NCBI GenBank assembly: GCA_041166745.1 | Contig: JBEEGH010000028.1 | Coordinates: 186,001-250,000 of the forward strand | DNA from: DASUCS01 sp041166745 | GTDB lineage: Bacteria; Actinomycetota; Acidimicrobiia; Acidimicrobiales; JACDCH01 | DNA: 64,000 nucleotides | Reading direction: 5' to 3' | In this document: in pieces, positions 58,655-64,000 of the stretch | Position numbering within the stretch: the first letter of the stretch is position 1 | Layout: every line of letters begins with the position of its first letter | Program-made: the position numbers and the translations under genes | Notes under the pieces: model-generated | What the model was told of the DNA's origin: nothing | Seen by the model: the letters and a program-made list of their open reading frames with translations, nothing else | Databases searched by the model: none

Positions 58655-59185
58655 ATGTCCGACGAGTCCGACAACATCGATGAATTCGAGGAGGAGTTCG
58701 ACGACGCGTCCTCGATGATCGAGGACGACGACGACGTCGAGGCGGCCGCGGAAGTTCTCGAGAATGACATCGCGTCGATCGCCGCGCAGCGCGACGAATA
58801 CCTCGCGCTCGCGCAGCGATTGCAGGCCGAGTTCGAGAACTACAAGAAGCAGACGATGAAGCGGAACACCGAGGTCGTCGAGCATGCCGGCTCGCAGTTG
58901 GCGTCCAAGCTGTTGCCGGTGCTCGACGCGTTCGACAACGCGATCATCCAAGGGGTCGACGGCATCAGCCCCATCCACAAGGCCCTGTTCGACGTGCTGC
59001 AGAAGGAAGGACTCGAAGTCATCGACACCGACGGCGTCGTATTCGACCCGAATCTGCACGAGGCCGTGATGCACGAGGCGGCGGACGAGAACGACAAGGA
59101 ACCCGTCGTGAGCGACACGCTGCGCACGGGCTATCTCTGGAAGGGCCGTGTGCTGCGTCCCGCCATGGTGAAGGTCCGGGGCTAA
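58655..59185 (+). CDS. grpE: Nucleotide exchange factor GrpE
   Basis: A 176-residue GrpE: acidic N-terminus, long coiled coil (EYLALAQRLQAEFENYKKQT), and the beta domain (LHEAVMHEAADENDKEPVV, then LRTGYLWKGRVLRPAMVKV). It releases ADP from DnaK. The ATG at 58655 has no good ribosome site; it is preceded by the palindromic element, so translation may depend on that structure. It lies 103 bases after dnaK and 4 bases before dnaJ. Confidence 0.95.
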   Translation: MSDESDNIDEFEEEFDDASSMIEDDDDVEAAAEVLENDIASIAAQRDEYLALAQRLQAEFENYKKQTMKRNTEVVEHAGSQLASKLLPVLDAFDNAIIQGVDGISPIHKALFDVLQKEGLEVIDTDGVVFDPNLHEAVMHEAADENDKEPVVSDTLRTGYLWKGRVLRPAMVKVRG

Positions 59186-59189
59186 CCGC

Positions 59190-60305
59190 GTGACCGCGCA
59201 ACGGGAGTGGTTCGAGAAGGACTACTACAAGGTCCTCGGCGTCCCGGAGACCGCGACGGCCAAGGAGATCAAGAGCGCGTTCCGCAAGCTGTCGCGCCAA
59301 TTCCACCCGGACACCAACTCCGGTGACGCCACGGCTGAAGAACGGTTCAAGGAGATCTCGGCGGCGTACGACGTCGTCGGCGACGAGACGAAGCGCAAGG
59401 AATACGACGAGGCGCGCCGGATGGGCCCGATGGCCGGCGGTTTCGGCGGCCCCGGCAACTACACCTTCACGACCGACAACCTCGGCGACCTCGGCGACTT
59501 GTTCGGGAACCTGTTCAGCCGCGGTCCTCGCGGCGGCCGGCGCGAGCCGCGTGGGGCCGGCCCGCAGCGCGGGGCCGACCTCGAGACCGAATTGCAGCTG
59601 TCGTTCTCCGGCGCGGTGCAGGGCGTCACCACCACGGTCAACCTCACGAGCGACGTGGCCTGCCACAACTGCCACGGCACGGGAGCCAAGCCCGGTACGG
59701 CACCGCACCAATGTCCCCGCTGCGGCGGCCGCGGGGTGCTCGACGAGAATCAGGGCTTCTTCTCCTTCAGCCAACCCTGTCCCGAGTGCGGCGGCACCGG
59801 GTCGATCATCGAGGAGCCCTGCCCGGTCTGCCACGGCACCGGAGCCGAGCGGCGAGCTCGCCAGGTGAAGGTACGTATCCCGTCGGGCGTGAGCGACGGG
59901 CAGCGCATCCGCCTGAAGGGCCGCGGCGCGCCGGGTCGTCACGGTGGGCCGAACGGCGATCTGTACGTCGTGACCCGCGTCGAGCCACATCCGTTGTTCG
60001 GGCGTCGGGGCGACGATCTCACGATCAACGTGCCCATCACGTTTTCGGAGGCGGCGCTCGGTGCCGACGTGAAGGTGCCGACGCTCGACGGGGCCCCGGT
60101 CACGATCAAGGTCCCCCCGGGCACTCGCTCCGGCCGGACGTTCCGTGTGAAGGGCCGCGGAGTGCCCAAGGCCAAAGGTGCTGGCGACCTGTTGGTCACC
60201 GTCGAGGTCGCGGTGCCCGCAAAGCTGTCCGGTGAAGAACGCAAAGCGGTCGAGGCGTTGGCCGCGGCAACCAGTGAGTCCCCTCGCTCACATCTGGGGG
60301 TGTAG
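59190..60305 (+). CDS. dnaJ: Chaperone protein DnaJ (Hsp40)
   Basis: A 371-residue type I DnaJ: J domain with FHPDTN (HPD motif), a Gly/Phe-like linker, four zinc-binding CxxCxGxG repeats (CHNCHGTG, CPRCGGRG, CPECGGTG, CPVCHGTG) and C-terminal substrate domains. It delivers substrates to DnaK and stimulates its ATPase. GTG at 59190, directly after grpE; hspR follows 3 bases after the stop. Confidence 0.97.
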   Translation: MTAQREWFEKDYYKVLGVPETATAKEIKSAFRKLSRQFHPDTNSGDATAEERFKEISAAYDVVGDETKRKEYDEARRMGPMAGGFGGPGNYTFTTDNLGDLGDLFGNLFSRGPRGGRREPRGAGPQRGADLETELQLSFSGAVQGVTTTVNLTSDVACHNCHGTGAKPGTAPHQCPRCGGRGVLDENQGFFSFSQPCPECGGTGSIIEEPCPVCHGTGAERRARQVKVRIPSGVSDGQRIRLKGRGAPGRHGGPNGDLYVVTRVEPHPLFGRRGDDLTINVPITFSEAALGADVKVPTLDGAPVTIKVPPGTRSGRTFRVKGRGVPKAKGAGDLLVTVEVAVPAKLSGEERKAVEALAAATSESPRSHLGV

Positions 60306-60308
60306 CGC

Positions 60309-60698
60309 ATGGCTGATCGAAGCGAGCAGCGCAGTCGGGCGTTGTACGTCATCTCGGTGGCGGCCGAGCTCGCGGGTGTGCATCCGCAGACGCTGCGGAT
60401 CTACGAGCGCAAGGGCCTCGTCGACCCGGCGCGCACCGGCGGTGGCAGCCGGCGGTACAGCGATGCCGACATCAGCCAGCTCCGCCGCATCCAGGAGCTC
60501 ACGAATGCGGGGCTCAACCTCGCCGGGGTCAAGCGGGTCCTCGAGCTCGAGGCCGAGCTCGAACAGGCCCAACACCGGCTCGACGAGGCTCTGGCTCAGG
60601 CATCAATGGCCCTTGAACGCACCCATCGCCAGTACCGGCGCGACCTCGTCCCGTTGAGGCAAGCGGTCGCGCTGTTCGAGCGCCCACGCTCGAAGTAG
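60309..60698 (+). CDS. hspR: Heat-shock repressor HspR (MerR family)
   Basis: A 129-residue MerR family protein: YVISVAAELAGVHPQTLRIY HTH and RKGLVDPARTGGGSRRYSDADI wing, then a coiled coil. HspR represses the dnaK operon and clpB in Actinobacteria by binding HAIR sites, with DnaK as co-repressor. It is the last gene of the operon, 3 bases after dnaJ. The known HAIR inverted repeat was not found intact upstream of dnaK. Confidence 0.95.
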   Translation: MADRSEQRSRALYVISVAAELAGVHPQTLRIYERKGLVDPARTGGGSRRYSDADISQLRRIQELTNAGLNLAGVKRVLELEAELEQAQHRLDEALAQASMALERTHRQYRRDLVPLRQAVALFERPRSK

Positions 60699-60862
60699 CG
60701 ACCGGCGCCGCCTTGTGGCCGCGCTACGTCGGCAGTACGGTCACTCAGAGCGGTCGGAGACCGTCGCTATCCGTGCCTTGGTCGGCATCCCGACGGCGGA
60801 ACTTGAGCCACATTCGAACATTCCTGCTGGTCTGGCGGGTGAAAGCGGAGGAAGCTGCGCGT

Positions 60863-61702
60863 ATGGGACACATCGGAAGGAAGTTCGCCAAGGTCGCTGC
60901 GGGCCTCGGCATCGCAGGGGCAGCGTGGTTCATGTGGTCAGGCGAGGCATCAGCCGCCCCCGCGCCGAAGACCGCGACCGCTCCAGCCTGCGTCGGAGAG
61001 GCGGCGGTCACGAACGTTTCGTACACCGATCAGAGCGGCTCGCTCACGGTCGACGCCAACGGAGCGATCCAAGGTGTGGACTCGGGCGACCTCGTCACCG
61101 TGCACTTCTCGGTTCCAGCCAGTTGCCCGGACGGGGTCGTGCTCTCGCTCGTGTCCTACAGCGCGGCAGGCGCGACCTTCCCTTCGGTCCAGACGCTCTC
61201 TGCCGTGCAGACGGCGACGTTCGCCCCAGGTGGTCCCTACACGTTGACGGTGCAGGTTCCGAACGGCGGGTCGGGCGATACGGGCGGCGACCAGAAGAAC
61301 CCGAATGCGGTGTGTGACGGCTCGACCAACAGCGACACCGGCCACGGAGCGAACCAGGGCGGTCCATACGACAACACGTGTCCGGACGGTGCGTCCCAGA
61401 ACGGCAAGAGCACCGACAACAACTCGAGCAAGCCGTGCGCCGGTTGCGTCGGCAACGCTGACGACAAGAACCCGGGTGCGGCGAAGCAGACCAACGGCCA
61501 GTACCCGAACGGCACTGACCACAACGCGGGATACGAGTGCGACCGGAACCAGGGCATCGGACAGTCCAACCCGGCGCACACCGGTTGCGGAGGAAACTTC
61601 CAGCTCGACTTCGTGACAGGCCAGCCGATCCTGAGCTTCGACAGCACAGGTCATCCGAGCTATTTCGATGAAGGACGGTTGATCAACTACGCGAACGGCT
61701 GA
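60863..61702 (+). CDS. Secreted protein with shared Cys-rich module
   Basis: A 279-residue protein with a signal peptide (LGIAGAAWFMWSGEASA), a beta-rich domain of about 110 residues and the same Cys-rich module as the surface protein at 43300: GPYDNTCPDGASQNG, KPCAGCVGNADDKNP, DHNAGYECDRNQGI, NPAHTGC. A short C-terminus ends without LPxTG or a membrane helix, so this form is probably secreted. ATG at 60863 with GGAGGA about 10 bases upstream. A strong terminator hairpin follows at 61721-61748. Confidence 0.7.
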   Translation: MGHIGRKFAKVAAGLGIAGAAWFMWSGEASAAPAPKTATAPACVGEAAVTNVSYTDQSGSLTVDANGAIQGVDSGDLVTVHFSVPASCPDGVVLSLVSYSAAGATFPSVQTLSAVQTATFAPGGPYTLTVQVPNGGSGDTGGDQKNPNAVCDGSTNSDTGHGANQGGPYDNTCPDGASQNGKSTDNNSSKPCAGCVGNADDKNPGAAKQTNGQYPNGTDHNAGYECDRNQGIGQSNPAHTGCGGNFQLDFVTGQPILSFDSTGHPSYFDEGRLINYANG

Positions 61703-61720
61703 CGATCCCGCGGCGCTCTC

Positions 61721-61748
61721 GATGCCCCTCCCTCGCGGGAGGGGCATC
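61721..61748 (+). terminator. 12-bp perfect hairpin, terminator candidate
   Basis: GATGCCCCTCCC (61721-61732), loop TCGC, GGGAGGGGCATC (61737-61748), then GTGCGCTTTATCC. It lies between the secreted-protein stop and clpB start, 18 bases after the stop, and should end the upstream transcript. Confidence 0.7.
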
Positions 61749-61770
61749 GTGCGCTTTATCCTCAGGACCA

Positions 61771-64000
61771 ATGGCGCTCGATCCGAACCGGTGGACGATC
61801 AAGACCCAAGAGGCGTTTACGCAGGCCATGGACGCCGCGCGGGGGAACTCCAATCCCGAGGTCACCGCGGACCACCTGCTCGCCGCCCTGCTCCGACAGG
61901 AGGACGGGGTCGTGCTTCCCATCCTCACTCGAGTCGGCAAGCAACCCCTGTCGCTGCGCAACGCCGCCGATGAAGCTGTTTCCAAGCTCCCCAAGGCCTA
62001 CGGCTCCGACGTCCGCCTGTCCCGTGAGCTGCAGCAGACCTTCGATGCGGGCGACCGGGCACGCGCCGAAATGGGCGACGAGTACCTGTCCACCGAACAT
62101 CTGCTGCTGGCGCTGGCGGACAAGCTCGGCGTCAACCGCGAAGACCTGCTGGCCGCATTGCAGGAGGTCAGGGGCAGTCATCGCATCACCAGCCAGAACC
62201 CCGAGGAGCAGTTTCAGGCGCTCGAGAAGTACGGCCGTGACCTGACCGAGGCGGCCCGCCACGGAAAGCTCGATCCCGTCATCGGCCGCGACGACGAGAT
62301 CCGACGCGTGATCCAAGTGCTCTCACGCCGAACCAAGAACAACCCGGTGCTCATCGGCGAACCCGGCGTCGGCAAGACGGCCAACGTCGAGGGCCTCGCG
62401 CGGCGCATCGTCGAAGGCGATGTGCCCGAGGGCCTCAAGAACAAGCGACTGATCTCCCTCGATCTCGGGTCGATGGTGGCCGGGGCGAAGTACCGCGGCG
62501 AGTTCGAAGAGCGGCTGAAGGCGGTGCTGAAGGAGATCACCGACGCGCAGGGCGACGTGATCACGTTCATCGACGAGTTGCACACGATCGTCGGCGTCGG
62601 CGCGGCTGAGGGCGCGATGGATGCCGGCAACATGATCAAGCCGATGCTCGCCCGCGGCGAGTTGCGCTTGGTCGGAGCGACCACGCTCGACGAGTACCGC
62701 AAACACATCGAGAAGGACGCGGCCCTCGAGCGTCGCTTCCAACCGGTGTACGTCGATCAGCCGTCGGTGGAGGACACGATCGCCATCTTGCGCGGCTTGA
62801 AGGAGCGCTACGAGGTGCACCACGGCGTGCGCATCCAGGACGCGGCGCTCGTCGCCGCGGCCGTGCTGTCCGACCGGTATCTCACGGGCCGGTTCCTGCC
62901 CGACAAGGCCATCGACCTCGTCGACGAGGCCGCCAGCAAGCTGCGGATCGAGATCGACTCGATGCCGCTCGAGATCGATGTCGTCGAGCGCCGTATTCGT
63001 CAGATCGAGATCGAGCGTGTCGCGCTGGCGAAGGAGACCGATGCCGCCAGCAAGGAGCGCCTCGCGGCCCTCGAGGAGGAGCTCGCGAACCTCAACGAGC
63101 AGAAGGCGGCGATGGTCGCCCACTGGCAATCCGAGAAGGAGGCCATCGCCACCATCCGCTCATTGAAGGAGGAGTTGGATCAGCATCGAGGTGAGGTCGA
63201 GCGTGAGACCGATCTCGAGCGGGCAGCCGAGATCCGTTACGGCGTGATCCCTGAACTGGAGCGCAACGTCGAGGAAGCCACCAAGCGACTCGCCGAGCTC
63301 CAGTCGAATCAAAAGATGTTGAAGGAAGAGGTCGACGAGGAGGACATCGCCGAGGTCGTGAGCAAGTGGACGGGCGTGCCCGTCAGCCGGCTCATGGAAG
63401 GCGAGATGCACAAGCTGCTGCGCCTCGAAGACGTGCTGCACCAGCGGGTCATCGGCCAGGACGAAGCCGTCCATGCCGTGGCCAACGCCATCCGGCGGAG
63501 TCGGGCCGGGCTGTCCGACCCCAATCGCCCCATCGGTTCGTTCCTGTTCCTCGGCCCCACCGGCGTCGGCAAGACCGAGCTGGCCCGGGCACTTGCCTTC
63601 TTCCTGTTCGACGACGAGCGGGCGATGGTCCGCATCGACATGAGCGAGTACCAGGAGAAGCACACGGTCTCGCGACTGATCGGCGCGCCGCCGGGCTACG
63701 TCGGGTACGACGAGGGAGGCCAGCTGACCGAGGCCGTCCGCCGGCGGCCGTATGCCGTGGTGCTGCTCGACGAGATCGAGAAGGCCCACACCGAGGTGTT
63801 CAACGTGTTGTTGCAGCTCCTCGACGACGGTCGCCTCACCGACGGCCAGGGCCGCACGGTCGACTTCACCAACGTCGTGCTGATCATGACGTCGAACCTT
63901 CCGGGCGAGCCGAAGGACTTCTTCAAGCCCGAGTTCATCAACCGCATCGACGACATCGTGCGGTTCCGGAGCCTCACGGCCGAGGATCTCGGCGCCATTG
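61771..64000 (+). CDS. clpB: Disaggregase ClpB, partial (cut by window end)
   Basis: The frame is open from ATG 61771 to the window edge (743 codons). N-domain (TADHLLAALLRQEDG), AAA1 Walker A GEPGVGKTANVEGLA, a long coiled middle domain (VERRIRQIEIERVALAKETD), and AAA2 Walker A GPTGVGKTELARALAFF with GYVGYDEGGQLTEAV. Near the end, MTSNL is followed at once by PGEPKDFFKPEFINRID, about 20 residues shorter than E. coli ClpB. With DnaK it rescues aggregated proteins. In Actinobacteria clpB is an HspR target, and hspR lies 1.1 kb upstream. Confidence 0.95.
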   Translation, partial: MALDPNRWTIKTQEAFTQAMDAARGNSNPEVTADHLLAALLRQEDGVVLPILTRVGKQPLSLRNAADEAVSKLPKAYGSDVRLSRELQQTFDAGDRARAEMGDEYLSTEHLLLALADKLGVNREDLLAALQEVRGSHRITSQNPEEQFQALEKYGRDLTEAARHGKLDPVIGRDDEIRRVIQVLSRRTKNNPVLIGEPGVGKTANVEGLARRIVEGDVPEGLKNKRLISLDLGSMVAGAKYRGEFEERLKAVLKEITDAQGDVITFIDELHTIVGVGAAEGAMDAGNMIKPMLARGELRLVGATTLDEYRKHIEKDAALERRFQPVYVDQPSVEDTIAILRGLKERYEVHHGVRIQDAALVAAAVLSDRYLTGRFLPDKAIDLVDEAASKLRIEIDSMPLEIDVVERRIRQIEIERVALAKETDAASKERLAALEEELANLNEQKAAMVAHWQSEKEAIATIRSLKEELDQHRGEVERETDLERAAEIRYGVIPELERNVEEATKRLAELQSNQKMLKEEVDEEDIAEVVSKWTGVPVSRLMEGEMHKLLRLEDVLHQRVIGQDEAVHAVANAIRRSRAGLSDPNRPIGSFLFLGPTGVGKTELARALAFFLFDDERAMVRIDMSEYQEKHTVSRLIGAPPGYVGYDEGGQLTEAVRRRPYAVVLLDEIEKAHTEVFNVLLQLLDDGRLTDGQGRTVDFTNVVLIMTSNLPGEPKDFFKPEFINRIDDIVRFRSLTAEDLGAI

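Noticed and set aside
56641..58770. A 709-codon open frame antisense to dnaK
   Set aside because: It mirrors the high-GC third positions of dnaK on the other strand and shows only low-complexity His/Arg/Leu sequence with no domain.
1..64000. CRISPR arrays, insertion sequences, prophage genes and rRNA genes
   Set aside because: No regularly spaced repeats, transposases, phage structural genes or rRNA were seen; the only short tandem array is the coding 33-bp repeat at 43459-43623.

Overview
The window is high-GC, densely packed bacterial chromosome. GTG and TTG starts and 4-base stop/start overlaps are frequent. The order yidC tail, jag, rsmG, parA, parB, then cwlM, trxA, trxB, an ECF sigma factor with its anti-sigma factor, a Ser/Thr kinase, a DUF6049-type protein and pcnA matches the origin-proximal block of Actinobacteria such as Mycobacterium, so the left end probably lies a few kb from dnaA/oriC. 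PadR-ino1, DUF5318-PBP1, rpsF-ssb-rpsR-rplI-dnaB and dnaK-grpE-dnaJ-hspR-clpB are also actinobacterial arrangements. Differences from mycobacteria (no murJ at the kinase locus, a long tail on S18, repeated Cys-rich surface modules) suggest a deep-branching actinobacterium, possibly Acidimicrobiia. The class assignment is inference.

Layout. 1-3.2 kb: RNA-binding Jag, RsmG and the ParAB partition system, with parS-like sites in front of parA. 3.3-6.1 kb (minus): small membrane protein, trxB, trxA and the CwlM pseudo-amidase. 6.2-13 kb: ECF sigma/anti-sigma pair, membrane kinase, DegV, secreted DUF6049-type protein and GNAT. 13.1-16.7 kb: HDAC-like deacetylase, a PilT-like ATPase with altered catalytic motifs, and the CCA-adding enzyme. 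16.7-19.2 kb (minus): methyltransferase and padR-ino1. 19.3-26.6 kb: DUF5318, two membrane proteins, class A PBP, hydrolase, small zinc protein, panB and DUF192. 26.8-30.8 kb: rpsF-ssb-rpsR-rplI and an intein-split dnaB. 30.8-35.8 kb: GT-C glycosyltransferase and EEP nuclease, facing a VOC-RimB-RimK-deacylase operon. 35.8-40.9 kb: a secreted protein, a 390-bp non-coding stretch with strong hairpins, a TetR-controlled polytopic membrane protein and a UDP-sugar dehydrogenase.

40.9-43.3 kb is the clearest accessory block: an adenine DNA methylase, a probable nuclease and a RAMA-domain protein in tandem, ending beside tRNA-Gly(CCC). 43.3-49.3 kb: repeat-bearing surface protein, dCTP deaminase, receiver protein, EtfD-like membrane oxidoreductase, cNMP-binding protein and a winged-helix regulator. 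49.3-56.5 kb (minus): a nitrogen cluster (amtB2-PII-gpmA-amtB1-glnB-glnD). 56.7-64 kb: the dnaK chaperone operon with hspR, a second surface protein sharing the Cys-rich module, and clpB cut by the window end.

The most interesting items are the methylase/nuclease/RAMA cassette, the hairpin-rich non-coding locus at 36.6-36.9 kb, the class 3-type intein in dnaB, the catalytically altered PilT homologue, and the shared Cys-rich surface module.
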